From the NCBI GenBank assembly GCA_025617745.1, contig CM046854.1, forward strand, positions 58,996,721 to 59,060,720: a stretch of 64,000 bases of DNA. The letters run 5' to 3'. Source of the DNA: Heliocidaris erythrogramma (Eukaryota > Echinodermata > Echinoidea > Camarodonta > Echinometridae). A model generated the notes under the pieces. The model saw nothing but the letters and a program-made list of their open reading frames with translations. It searched no databases and was not told the origin of the DNA. Below, piece after piece: positions 23,001 through 37,700 of the stretch. How positions within the stretch are numbered: the first letter of the stretch is position 1; every line of letters starts with the position of its first letter. The position numbers and the translations under genes were made by a program.

Positions 23001-26000
23001 GGTGTGGTAGTCATACCCTTAAGCTAATACTGGAAGCTGTATGAAGCAGCAGGCAGTCTGTCAGAGCAAGCTATAGAATTTGATTTTGGAAAAAAACGAA
23101 ACCAGGAAAAGGCATAGCGATCGGCAGGAAGCTTGCCACAGCAAACGCCTCGCACGTCACTTCCTGATTCGTTTCCAAATAAGGGCACAACTTGCTGCTG
23201 AATGAATGAATCTGACATCGCTTAACTCATCACTTAACCCTTCTTTTTCCCCCTTCCTTGCCTTTCTGTCGAGTTCATGGAACGACTAAGCTCTCAAGAT
23301 CGCTTGAAAACCATTACGACGCGCACAGATTTAGCTTTGCTCCGTCCTTCTCTTGCCTTGTTTTTGCTGCATTCGTGAAGCTTCCCTTCGCGGCTAACGG
23401 GGCAAAGGAACTTGTTAATTAAGGAATGGAAGTCTGTTGATGGCACACTATTTTTAGCTGTGTCAGGGCTTAACGTGGCTAGCGCAATTTACAGGAATGG
23501 ATTTGGGTTCTAATTTTGGGGGGATTTTCGGGGTGAATTCTGGACCAGAGAGGTAAAGCCGTGTCCAATAAACAAGAGATGACACACACCCACTACGTCT
23601 ATGAGGGACACTGCCATTTTGTGGTCATTACTACAGTATAGAATAACAACTGAAATGCCAACCCCTAAACTCAAACACACACCTATTCATAATTCTTTTC
23701 AAAATATTTTGAGACTCCCTGCATATTTACATCGGCTGCAATTTTTTCCATTACGGCACGGCAGATAAACCTGCAAGCATCTATAAGAAATTGCTCTTTG
23801 CGTTGCTCACAAACACCTTAACCTGTTGCATACGATTTGATCTTGATATAACACATACTATCCACAGATTCTAGCCCAACTTGGGCTTAGTATTCCAGAG
23901 GTCAACTATAACATACACTGCCTTCAAGACAGGGATGCTTTAGATCTTACTGCTTTTCACTTCACTATCTAGTAATGTGTAACAACAGATCATACCACTA
24001 ATGATTTGAAAGTTGCCCAAATATCCAGACTGTTTCGAGATGATAATTTGTAGCTATAAAAACTTATTAATCTTACTGCTCTAAATACCTACACATGTAC
24101 TTATCAGAAGAGTGGCTAGTGATAAGAAACCTTGTGCAAACAAAAGAATTAAGACAATGTCCATGTATGGACTGAAAGGCGTCATTTTAGACGAATACCT
24201 AAATCAAAAAGGTAAAAACTTCTACGTATGTATTTCTAGAATTGGACATATAATGGTCATGCTTTTCTTCACACTTTTTTGCCATGCACACAAGAATGAC
24301 AAGGCGCGACACCTACCTTTGAATGTACTGTGTCCATTGTTGAAGTATGGCATTGGAGGGTCATAGATATGCGGGTTGTTGTAGATCTCTGGCGTCGGTG
24401 TCTCCAGGAAATGCTGGTTTGAGTTGGGCGATGACTCCAGGCTGTAGTAGTCGGAGCTGCTACCCGTGTCCTCCTGCTTGATATTGAGGATGTCTTCAGC
24501 ATTGAATTCGTTGAGGGTCTGGAGGGATTCAGAGACTTGATACATGCCGTCGCTGAAGGCTGTTGTCTGGGGCGCAGAGACAGGGACGGCTTGGGGTTGG
24601 TCGACAGAGAAACCTGAATGAGGAAGAAAAATAATTAGGTGTCATAAGATAACAAAGACAAAACTGTTGGTGCTAGAAAAACCTTGTTTTTTCAAAGGAA
24701 TTTTTTTCTTGCTAAAGAATTAGAAGGCATACTGAGAATTCCAGTGATGAACTGACAGGTAGAGACAGATGGCTTGGGGTTGTTCTACAGGCAAACCCGA
24801 GCGAGGGAGCAAACCAATGGTACGGTGTCCTCCAATACAAAAAGACAGCACACAGTCGTTTCGCTGCTGATTAAGTGTTGCTGTGCTCACGAATTATAAG
24901 AAAGACTGGAGGATTGCTCTACGAAAAAAAAAATGAATAGGAGTTGCACAAAGATTTACAAACAACATGCTGTCACAAAAGACCTTTGAGAATGAAGCCA
25001 TCACTTGTTTCTCCCAGAATATAGCCACAATATATTTACATGATTGAACTTCAAAGAAGCCCCATCCACACGGGCAGTAATTATTAAGCAGGATGTACGG
25101 ACATATATATATATATATATATATATTTCCAGAATAAATAATTGTATCTTGAAGTCAATGAAACGAGGATGGACTTCCTTTCAAACCAAACAAAAAACAC
25201 AAAGTGGAAGTGCAACATACCGTAGTAGCCATGGGAAGGATACATCCTTGCCAGTTGTCTGGCAAACGGAAAAGACATCTATAGCGATTACTAACGAAGC
25301 CCGGTAGTGTTATGCAAGTTGTCGTGACACAGGTCAAGAGGATACTTCAAAATAGAAAGTCCCACAAGGTGTGGTAGGTATCCCAAACTTCACTGAACTA
25401 CCATGGATGTAGAGTCCGGTATCCCACGATAACACAGAGGAAACTGGTATCTTTCCAGAAAACTGCACTTGTATGTCCTCCACTGAACTGCCAGGTGATT
25501 ATTCCAACCCTTCCTAAAAAGTTTTAACTACAAAATAGCCAACACACCAGGCCTATATGTCACAACCACCACACCAGACCAAGGCAGTGGAAAGAAATAT
25601 GCTCAGAGTCATGTAACCTAATGCCACATCACGAACACACTATCACAGAGATAAGTACAAAAAAAAAAAGAAGCCATACACACACACACACACATACACA
25701 ACACCTATTGTTTTACTCATCTGCTGTATAATCCTATTTTTTTTTTGTAGTTCCTCGTCTTTCGTGGTAAAACCAAGGAAAAAGGGCAGTGCGAGGATCC
25801 ACAGACTGCTAAAAGGAATCTTTGGGTGAAATTAATCCCGCTATCAACCAAACCCACTCTTTCCTGTTCAACATCCCAACCTCGGCTAGTCCTTTTTCCC
25901 CTATCTTCTCCCAATGTTTACTAGAAGCCTTTTGACGTTCAGGAACTGCACTTCCTCTAACCAGTCACTGGTAAGGACTTTAATCTCTTTGAAAGTGTTT

Positions 26001-29000
26001 ACAAAAAGGGAAATATAACACCTCTTTGCATAACCAAAACACATTCACCTATTGGCCCGTTTGTCTTCCCAAATAAATATTTTTGTTTTTCGGTCTTCCT
26101 GCTTGTTCTTAATGTGGGCTGCCAAGCTGAAAATGGTGGCCCACAAGTGACTGGAGTCTGTTGAACTTTAATGTTTTTAAAAGGATGTGAGCTGGGGATA
26201 CTCAAGTTGAAACTCACTTGAAATGCACATTTAAGAAAAGAAATGGTATCAAAAGAGCAATTGCATCATAATTTGGCCCTGTTACTGCTCATTAATAGCA
26301 TAAATAGCCTCAAATACATTCTGCATTGTAAAGCTAAATTCCCTTATCATGCAAATTATACAAAATGAAATTTGTCTTTTGGTAGGCAACATCAATCAAG
26401 TTTAATCTATTTCATCAAGGAATTTAGTAGGGGTTATTATTTCCTTGTTCCTCCTCCACAGAAGCTGAAAGGGGCAGTAATCTTTAATCAAACAGGGAAG
26501 TGTCTATCCTCCCCTCCCCTCCCCTCCCATCCCCCCAATTACAAGACCATGTTCCTCTGCAGTTAGGGAGATATATGATCATAGTTTGTCAAATGTTTTG
26601 TATGATGAGTGAAATACACATACTGCCATGAATGTTGAAATGTACTACTTGCTTTAGATTAGGTTGATTTTGGGTTATACTAATTTCCCTGCAATGCATA
26701 AAGGATGCATGAAATAGAGGAAAAAATCTGTTCAAAGACATGTTAATGAAATATTCAGTTGTTAAGAATCTTGATATTTACATTACAGATGGGATGATTA
26801 CTATTCAAAAATTGGAGAGGACTATGTCAACAAAATGTGAGAACTAGTACAGAGACTCTAAACCAAATAACTTTAATTTTTCAATTTTCAGCAACATAAA
26901 TTAACAAATAAATGCTTAGATGAATATCAACCGATTATACTACTATCTGTAGAACCTTGAACAAAATATTTAAAAACTTCATAGTGTTCCACTTGGTAAA
27001 GAACTTAATGCTCCTCAAGTAACACAAGAACGAAATGATACGGGACCATCTTCGGCGAGGCAGGAAGAGCCAATTAAGGGGTTTTGACTCCTAAAGAAAT
27101 GCTATCGCCTATCTTTCAGAAGCAAAGTATGCCCTTTCATACTGATGTTATTGGCAAGGAGACTTGAGAAGCTCTCGTAATCTAATGATCGTCTGAACAC
27201 AATATATCGTCCAGGGAGTGCTACAAGGGCAGTAACTCTATATTTCTATATAGAAGAATGCCTTTCTGGCTCTCGGGCATATCGCATGCATTTAATATCA
27301 TGCGATAACCATAGAGCTCTGAGAATACAGATAAGTTCTGTGCTCGTTTGTGATTTCATTAACATTTGTAGTGAATTGTAGTTTTATGTAAGCTAGAATT
27401 TAACAAAAATTTCACAGCAAATGTGCACTGACCACATTAAGCTGTCTTTTAACATTTTATCATTTCAACCTCACTAGTACAGGATTTTTGATTAACAAAC
27501 ATTGCAATACATTGTAGCTTGGGATTTACAAACTACTGTAATCGTGGAATATTTCGCGCAAGTTTTTCGCGTATTTTGCGCGGCATGAAATTAGCGCGGC
27601 ATGAAATTAGTGCGGAATAAAAACAATATTTTTGCATGTGTATTCTTTTGCCCATGAGCCTAGTGCATCAGCGAAAATAAAAAACATGTGAAATTCTCCT
27701 TACTTGGCCAGCACCAAAAAATTACACATAAAAATTTCCACTTTTTACAGTATTCAAAAGGTGGTTGCATTTCCAAGTTACAAACTATTTCAAAGAGGCT
27801 ACATTAATGGTATATTTGTGATGGAACAGAGGCAATGAAAAGAAATATACAAAATTTAAGAAAATAAAATAATGAGCACTATAACTCTACTGGGATCCTT
27901 CTTATATAAAATATATGATGACATAAATGGTACCCTGGGGTACCAAATAAAAATCGGCCAATTTTTTGAATTATTTAATTTTTTTTTAGGGCTGTACCCT
28001 GGGTTACCAAAAAGTGGGAAATTATTTTGGTGTGATTTTTTTCAACATTCAATTGTGTCCCATGTTCTTGTAAAACATCCTGTAAGTCATGTATTTTTCT
28101 CAAATTCATTGTTGTTGTGAGTAATTATTCTATTATTGATTTCTATTTCTTCGATTTGAGAGAGGGATTGGGCCAGCAGTGTCATAATAACACCATCAGC
28201 CTGCTCCTTGTCTCCCCCGTTACTCGCCTTCCTAAAAACCGCTACCATGTACACAGATCAGCGGGCCTGCTCGTCCCCCAACTTCTGTATTGCACGATAT
28301 CGTGCTCTTTCAACTTTCTCTTTCCTTGGAATCTTCCGTCTTTTACGTCCTTTCCCTTACAGTAAATTTCCGTATCCACCATTACCTTCCACCATTGTCT
28401 AAGTTTGAAAGTTTGACAGCTAAAATACAGTAACGATGAAGTGATATTTTTTTAGGAAGAAGTGAAATAAAATCAAGTTCTAAAGCCGCAGGAGCTAACG
28501 CTATATAGCCACTGCGCTTGTCGAGGTAACGTACGCGCGAGCAGCAGTACAGTGCGTGCACACCATGCATAATAACACTGCACTGTTAACATGCATTGTG
28601 ACTACGTACACGCACTGCATTCATAACTCTGGGGTTGTACTCGAGTGGACGTGAGATGGCGCTACACAACGTGGTACCCCGGGGTACAACGCTACACCGG
28701 GGTACCGCGTGGTGCATCATATAGGTGTACCCGACGATGAACGTCAAAAGAAAAAGGGAACGTAGAAAGAACAAGGAAAAGGAAAAGAGAAAAAAAAGCT
28801 AGGTACCACGGATGTGTGTATTAATACGAACTTGTAAAGCATGCATAAGGACTTTATGAAAAGCCTACCTTGTGCTAAAAAGTCATCTAATCTTGGCATA
28901 CACGACGTTGTGTTGAGATAACCAGAGCTAACACTCTCAAGCTTGATGGACTGAGATGAAGATGAGGCTGTTGTTGTGGTCGTCGTGGTGACGGAGATGG

Positions 29001-32000
29001 GCGGAGATGCGGAGGAGGTGGTGGAAGTGGATGACTGTGCTGGAATGTTGGAGGGATCGCATTCTGTAAAAAATAGACAACATGGTATTGATCGTAATAG
29101 AAGCATCAAGATTACATTAGCTTCTGCTAAGTATTTTATATTGAAGTTTACTTTGCAATGCTAAATCATACTTCAGCTTTGCCAAAAAATCATCACAACT
29201 GCATCCATATTTTGAACTATTAGTCTATGTTATTATAGTTACAATATTTCTTCAAAGCATTTTAAAAGAAAGAAGTAAGGCATGCTACTATCAATTATGA
29301 AGCATATATATATATATGTGTGTGTGTGTTTACATTATATCCTTTTGATGCCTTCAAAAAATTTTTTTAAAAAATCAAAGGTTGTTTTACAGCATTTCAA
29401 GCAACATGTCTACACAAAGACTGGTGAAGAGAAAAGTTAACCCCCCCCCACAAAAAAAAAACTCATTTTCTGGCAGAAATTTATTTCTTCAAAAATTTGT
29501 GTAGCGAAGGACTAATTTCATATTCTGATAAAAAACATGCGGAGCATACATGTATCTGAAAGAAAATGCCACAATCTTGTGACAGAAAAAAGGAAAAATG
29601 GATAGAGAGATAAAGAGTAGTGGAGAGAAGGGGAGAAACGGCAAGAGTCTTATTGATGGTAAATATGAAGAGCTCAACAAAAGCGAGAGGGATAAAAAAA
29701 TAGAGAATGCAGAGAGAAATAGAAAAAGGAGACAGACATGAAGAGAGATATGCGAGAAGGAGTGAAAAAGAGGATTGAAAGAGGAGTGAAAGAGAGGAGT
29801 AAAAGAGAAGGAGTGAGAGAGAAGGAGTGAGAGAGAAGGAGTGAGAGAGAAGGAGTGAGAGAGGAGTGAGAGAGGAGTGAAAGAGGAGTGAGAGAGGAGT
29901 GAAAGAGGAGTGAAAGAGAAGGAGTGAAAGAGGAGTGAAAGAGAGATGGAGAAAGAGGAGTGAAAGAGGGGAGTGAAAGAGGGGAGTGAAAGAGAGGGGT
30001 GAAAGAGAGGAGTGAAAGAGAGGAGTGAAAGAGAGGAAGAGAGAAATATCATTGGGAAAAATAAAACAGAAAAAAATTGATCAAAGTCAAGTCATGGACA
30101 GAGACTGACATACACACAGACAAATGCCCAAGACAACATAACCCAACACTCGTCCCTTTCAAACCCTCCTGCCAGACTCTCACCTTTTCGGAGCATATCA
30201 ATGTGTTCCCAAAGGATGTCTCCCATGAAAGGGGGCGCCCTACTCAGGAAGTCTGTCTTGGGGAGGGTGCAGAGGTCGCGCCCGTTGATTCGGAAGTTGT
30301 TGACTGACACACCCTCCAGACTGAACTCCTTGATGGCCCACAGAACCCAGGCAACTACCTGACATTCGGACCATCTTGACGGATCTAGAAAGGATATAAA
30401 CAAAAAGTGCTAAAGGATGAACTTCCGGTTTATAAGTATCTTTTTTTAATGCATAATGTGATGAATTACACACAATTCAGACATAAAGAGCAAAAAGCAC
30501 TGACAAACTTGAATCTATTTCTGTTGTACTTTTCATATCAATTCAATAAAGGTTTCTTAAAACATGATTAGCAGTACACAGAAAGAATTCTACATATCCT
30601 ACACCAATTTCTTGTAGCATTTCTTGCAGTATCTCTTGAAGTGCTTCTTGCAGTATGGTATGCTTTACATGAAACAGACCATTCAACTTCTTTAGCTAAA
30701 TTCTTCTTTCCACTAATGCCCTCAGTATTGAGCAGTTACCATACCTTTTGGAATTCCTAGCCTTTCCTGCTCCTTGTTGAAACTGCTAAAGCTTTCTCTG
30801 AGGCATGCATTCATGAGAGCGTTGGTGCCTGGTGTTGGCGGTGGGACGGCGGGATGGAGATCTGCCCAGAAAAAAAAATATATATATAGCAATATTGTTA
30901 AACCTCAATATTTATCAGGTGAGATTGTTAATATGTAATGGGGAAAGTGAATGTGGAACACTGTAGAAGAAATAGCAAATGGAAAGCAAATCGTTACTTC
31001 AGGCAAGCAATTAGGAAACTTACCAGTAGACCACAGACATGTAAAAGAAAAGACAAGAGAGAAAGTGAGAGAGAGAGAGACTACTGATATACTTCAATGG
31101 CACACAGATTCCATAATAATGCTTCTTCCAAAGTTTAAAAAGCCCCAGACTTAAAAGAAAATGTTATTTGCCAGAAATTCACAAAAATTCCATGCTTAGA
31201 GCCAGAAGGGCATTATGTAATATTGTACGACTAACACCCTTCAACTCTTGACAAGACGATTTACATACACGACATATTTACGTTCCAGCATGACTGTATA
31301 TCATGAAAGAATACTGCTCAAGAAAAGAATTCTTCCCCACTTGATGATCTTACAAGAGACTCTTCAAATACTGCTTTGAATCAGTGCAGCCTATTTCAGA
31401 TATATTTCCCCGGCATTCCTATAACATGATGATCACCATTCTCCATTAAAGAAGCTTCAATAAGGAATAGCCAAGAATGTAGACGATATAAAGACAAAAA
31501 GGAACCAAAAAAAAAAACTTTTCCAAATCTTAAACAGAAAATTGCATCAAACAATGCTCTGTGAATTTGAGAACTCCTGAAGAAAGATATTGCCAAAGAA
31601 ATTGCAGCCAGTCATATGGAAAATCAGAGAGTTAAAACAAGGAAATGCATATATGTATATATATATATATCTGCCAAGCTAGATATACTTCCCACGGAGA
31701 ATAAACAAAGTGGATTTCTAATACTTCATACATGAACTTTCGGTTGCATGTATACATACTTAATTTGATAACACTTTATTGTTCCGCAGTTTCAAGATCA
31801 TTCCTCACAAACCACGGAACACAAATCAAAGAAAGTCACGAACAGATTAGCTAAAAGTCAATATCGTCTCGTGAGTACATTTTCCATATTGGCAAGGATT
31901 CCAAGAAATTGGTCAGCCAATATACGTCTCTTTGAATCTCAATAAAAAGGTATAATTAAGTTCCTAATTGTTTATATGCCACACAATGTATGCATTTAAA

Positions 32001-33436
32001 TTTGCTTTTTGTACTTTACATGACATACTTTTTCATATAAAATGCACTTGTGAATAATACAAAAATTAACATATTTCTACACTATGAGAAACATATTCAA
32101 TCCCTTTTCCTTTTGCCTTGCTTTGTTTTTTTCTTGTGGGGGACGCTATCTTGATGGCCCAAATACATTAAAGGGACTTTGTAATGCCCCTTAAATATCG
32201 GAAGTATTAATTCAGTATTCAGTCAATAAGTGCTTATACAATATTTGCAAATATTGGAGCTTCTTGCAAATATGCACTCATTGTTCAAATACAAGTGCAC
32301 ATACTTTTGTAGATGTAACAATCATGCACTACTTTTTATTTGAATGTATCTATGCAATGATATAACACCATTACCGGATCCAGGATTTTGTGGGGGAGGG
32401 GGCCCAATATCCTGAAAATTTTCTGACAAGCAAAAAAAAAAAAAAAAAAACGGTCATCAGCATTTTGAGTGTCTTTTTTGCCAGCCACCCCCCTGTTCCG
32501 CCCCTGTACAACACTAGAGAAAGAAATCAATTTAACACGAAGGGGAAGGCATCAGAGTTGACTACTAGCATGGTAGAAGAAAAAACATTTTGCTTTTACT
32601 GTGAGAAGCACAACGGCTATATGAACACTATGTACATGTATACAGTGTAAAACCAGAAATTTTCGCACCCATGAAACTTTTGCGAATTTCGCGTGTGGTC
32701 GAGATTCGCGAAAGATTCTTGCTGCAAAATTAGCTGTCATTTACATATGTAACAATTGGCGAAACTTTTAGGTTGCGAAAGTTTCTAGTTTTAGAGTATG
32801 TAAAGTAAATATGTAGGCTGATTAAAATCAAAGGTTTAAATACTTTCTAAAAAAAATTTCAGTTTCATAATATACATGTATCTGATGAAATAATGTCACA
32901 AGTTTCATCATTAATGTATTTCATCATTCATAAATATCGATTTGAAATCGTACACTCAGAAACATGTATGCAGATATATGAGTGCATTAAAAGTTCAAAA
33001 TACTATCATGAGATAAAGCCCTTTTTCTTATTAATAAATGGATCTGACCTTGTCTTAATTTGATAGTATCTGTTTCATCATTGCAACACAATATCCATCT
33101 CTTACTGGCTTCATCAGTCGTAACTAAATTTATCTGATAAGCCATGTTTACTAAGATATTTGGAAACTGTTTACTGATCAACGATGTGTATATTACATAT
33201 GCCTAGTAGGCAGCCACATGCTGCAGGCTTGAGCGCAAGAAGGACATATTAATTAAAGTGCAGGTCAAAAATAAAACCCTCTTCATTGACTCATTCTAAG
33301 GCTATGAGCCAGGCTTGGTTAATTTTTCCTATTCAGAGAGTAGCGTTGTATACAAAGGGAAAGGAGAGGTCAGGAGACATTGAAAAAAAAAGATACAAAA
33401 TGAGAGCGGGAGCAACAGGCAGCCAGAAAGAGAGTT

Positions 33437-33469
<33 letters not shown>

Positions 33470-34668
33470 AAAAAGAGAGAGAGAGAGAGATAAAAAAGAA
33501 AGACAGAAAGCACATGGTGAAAATAAGAGAATGATAAAAATGGTAAAAGATGATCAGAAGATTCAAGATGTTATACAATGTAAGAGAGAGAGAGAAAGTT
33601 GTAGAATGCTAAACATAGGGAACTATGAGAAATGAGAAACAAGAGACAGAGTAGTATTTAAGGTAGTATAATCGCATACTATTAAGTATAAGAAAAAAAA
33701 AGTGTAGCCACATGAAGAGGATTAGATACAAGACACAAAATGAAAGAAAAACAAGAAATTACAAGCATTGCACAATACAACTAGTATACATGTATATACT
33801 ATGAGTCACAGCATATCCATCAGAATCCTATAAGGAAATGGATAGAAATATATCAAATGACAAACATTTAGATAAAGAGATAGACAAGATAACATAGGAA
33901 AAGAGAGAGAGAGAAAAAAAAAGCACATTCATGACTTGCACAGCTTGTCTAGCACTCAAACAGCTGTTGAATGTGTTTCCTTGGCCAACCAAGATCTAGT
34001 TAACCCAATCTGATTCAGATTGTGTTGGTCATGTCTTGCGCCTATTCCACTCTTCAAATGGAAAACCGAACAGCTGCAGTTTCCAACAAAACAAAAAAAA
34101 GTACATTCATTTTATAGGGGAAAGAGAAGTCGATTATAAAGTAAGAAATGTCAAATGATGTCACAAAGTTTTGATGGACAGCATAAAGGTTGTTGTTCAG
34201 TATATAATCCAAAATAATCCATAACTCCCCCTCAGGCTACTTCTGAATATATCTTTATTTCACATATTGTTGAAAAATGAACTTGAACTTATTTATCCAA
34301 TACAAAACATGTAACAAAATGTATACAAATTTAAATATAACGGAGTTAAGGATAAAAAAGAACCAGAAAATAGCATGAATGCAGCTTTTATTTTTGTGTT
34401 GTTTTTTTTTTTTACACAGTATATGAAATCATCCACTTGTTCATTATCTTTCATAGCATGGGTACTTTTCAAACTATTCCTTATGCTGTATGCATCATGA
34501 GCAATATTAGGAAGTTTAGGGCATTACTGATTAATTTGTTTTCATGTTGTTTGAACCACCAAGTTACTTTGAACAATATGCATTGCATCATTTTTTTGGA
34601 AGTTGTAGTCAGCCGGTCTGAAGCAAACACTTTCAGACAATATACAAGGAGTGTAAAAATATTCAGAG

Positions 34669-34744
<76 letters not shown>

Positions 34745-37700
34745 TCTGTTGTGTTGTGTTGTGTTCAGTGACGCCTCAAACCACACCTTCCTCCAGCGCC
34801 ATGGCGACAGAGCTGCATCTGGACTCCGCCTTTGGTCAGAGTGAACTCTAGGTCATTGCCCTTTTGTTTGAAAAGCTCAGCCCATGATCGTAACACCAAT
34901 CCAAAGCTAAAATCATGAGGCGTGACTCCCAATCCCTCTCAGAGCTTCTCAATGCCTAGTCTACAATTCAAAACTTTAAAAAAATAGCCAAATCTTTGTC
35001 AAAGCCACATACACATATATAGCATACCTTTGTGTACAAGTTTGTGTATAAGTTTGTATACAAGTTTGTGTACAAGTTTGTGTACCACATCATTCAAAAT
35101 AGTACGAAGGTAATGAATGGAAGAGAAAGAAGTTCCCCCCCCCCCCAAAAAAAAAGTTCAGACCATGATTACGCTAAAGCAGATTACATCATACATGTAT
35201 GTACACTGTAGGAGGTCAGAAAAATGACGGAGAAACAGAGATTGAAAAAAAAGAAGAAAATTAAGTTAAGAGGGGAAAAGGGAATGCAATTGGAAAAAAG
35301 AAAAGCAAAGAATAGAATACTTATTGTATTACAATGTAGTCCTAGTCACAAAGGGACTTTTTTCCTAGACTACATGTACTCACACTGAGATATAATAAGT
35401 CCAACAAACGTGGCTTTTATTTCTTTTGTGTAATGTGGGAGGAATATCAATTTTTTTCCTTTTGATTCTCTTTCCTTGGTTCAGTGTTCCTGGCTATGAA
35501 GTGGAACAAGGTGACTTAACCACAATCAACGAAGAAAGGGGGATGGGAGAGAGAGAGAGAGATAAGTGATGGATATTTTTTTCCCATCTAAGCAGATCTT
35601 CCGCTTGCCATTGATGAAGTTCTTATAAATAGCAATATTAATAGTCCTATCATTTTCATTCCTGAAGTATAATTAACAAGCTATGTTTACTACAAAATGC
35701 AATTTCACTTTTAAAAATATAAACTATAAACATCTTTCTGTACTATAGTTAACACTTGTTTTTCCATACAATACATGTATGTAACTTTAAACATAAAATA
35801 TATCCGATAAGAGCTTGTTCTTGCATAAAATTAATATTAAAAAAACTCTGAAAAGGATTTACTTGCTGTAGTGCAAATACATGTTGTTTTCAACTTACAT
35901 GTACATTTACAGTTTTTTTTAGAAAGCTTTTTAAGCTTTTTTTAAGGTTTAATAACATCATGGCACGCCAACCATTAATCAGTAGTTACAACTGGAGGGG
36001 TAACCCCAACCCATTGAGTGGGGTCACGAGATAGCCAGCGGGGTATGAAATATTAACCACAATCCGGAAAGGGGCTATGGGGTTGCAACAAAACACTTTT
36101 CAAAAGCTAGATTGATGGTTCATGGTAACAATGATTTTTAGACAGCTTTGTAAACAGTATTGATTATCCATTATTGATACCAAAGCTGCGCTGCTGGCAC
36201 ATCAATTTTGTCAGTTTATTTCTGATATAAGACGCACATTAGATATACTATTAAGAAGCAAACAGAGTTTTGTTTCCACCTACATACTGGTATCAAACTG
36301 ATCTAAAAAATTTCCAAAAGATAGAAGACGTTCACTATTGAAAAAAAGCATGAATTATCATTTTGGGATAAGGATAAGAAAAGAAAGCAATTTGTGAAGC
36401 TTTTGGGTGTTTTTAAAATCAAGCTTACTAAGGGATGTAAGTACATTCTTGCTCCCGTGATAAACAGATCTTTTCTTTCAAAGATGTAGCATATACATGT
36501 TGTACGTGTATGTTACTCTTTGCTTCTATGGACGTATTTCTCAACTTTTATTTTATGCGATCTGAATGTACACATGTCCCTCTTATATCTCATCTCTCCT
36601 TTTCCCCATCCAGTCAATTCTGTCTTTGCCGTTTATATGTTCAATTTCTCTTTTTCTTCTTTCATATTTTGCTACCCAATTTGACCCAGTTTGGAAGTTT
36701 CCAATTACCCCCCTTTATTCTCCGCCCTTCAGACGATGAGTTTGATTCATTGCTATCTTTTAATTGGGCCGTAGCCTATTCAAAGTGCCAATCATTTCCT
36801 TTCAACTAGACCCGGTACAGTGGCTCAAGTTAATAACTCCCCCTCTTTGTCCCCTAAAACCACAATGATTTTCATTAAATTTGTTTATTCAAAAATTGCA
36901 TTATGCAGTGTGTATCAGAGGGCAAATGGGAGCTTCAGAAAGCGTACAATATATCAACATCGAGTTACCTACATGTATTAAAAATGTCTGCTCGTAGACA
37001 ACACAGCTAATTCTCTATATTTTTTTCTGTTGGTTGGGGGGGGGGGGGGGCTGGGGGGGGGGGGTTCACTATAAAACATTATCTTAAGGAGGATTCACCA
37101 AATGACTTCAGCCAAATTAAATAGAAGTCTCAATTTACATAATTCGTCTGTTGAGAGCCAGAAGGGCGTTAACTCTGTGCTAAAGTATATGAGTTAACGC
37201 CCTTCTGGCTCCAAACAGACAATATTAGACTACCGGTACATCTTCCAGTCTCAATCTCACTGGAGTAGGGTTAGTCTACAAACTTCAGACTTGTTAAAGT
37301 AACTTCCAGAAAGATTGTGGTTGGTAAAAACTCTTTCCACCACAGAGTCAGACAACAGCCTACCTAAAGCGGAGGGTAAAGAGGCGGAGCAGGTGACAGT
37401 GGTTGCTAGGGGAAAGTTTCTTTCATTAGTGTTCCAAAACGTTAAACTTTCTCCCATGACAGTGACATGCCAAATGTGACGATGATTGACGCAAGACAAA
37501 TACCCCTGGCAGCTTGACAAGGATATGAAAGGACAGACTATTTTTCTTACTATTCTGTGACTCAGCAATGAGCTCATATCTGATAAAGGTAGAACTAAGA
37601 GGAGAGAATAGAGAGAGAGAGAATCGAGGACAGAAACTGAAGATAAACTACTGAAAGCGAGAGAAAGAGAGGAGTGGTTGCAGAGGGGCAAAGTGGCTGG

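Larger units (their letters stand above)
24614..28868 (-). other. ets1/2: Ets1/2 intron between the 28.9- and 24.5-kb exons
   Basis: No further exon is seen. It contains (TA)n at 25103-25127, (CA)n near 25677-25697, a CCCCT-rich tract (26508-26537), TTCGCG/GCGCGGCATGAAATTAG direct repeats (27556-27612), and GGTACC-type palindromes (27929-27944, 28674-28687). Confidence 0.75.

Noticed and set aside
29489-30052. 187-codon minus-strand frame rich in Phe/Ser/Leu
   Set aside because: It is a translation of the GGAGTGAAAGA minisatellite and has no gene features.
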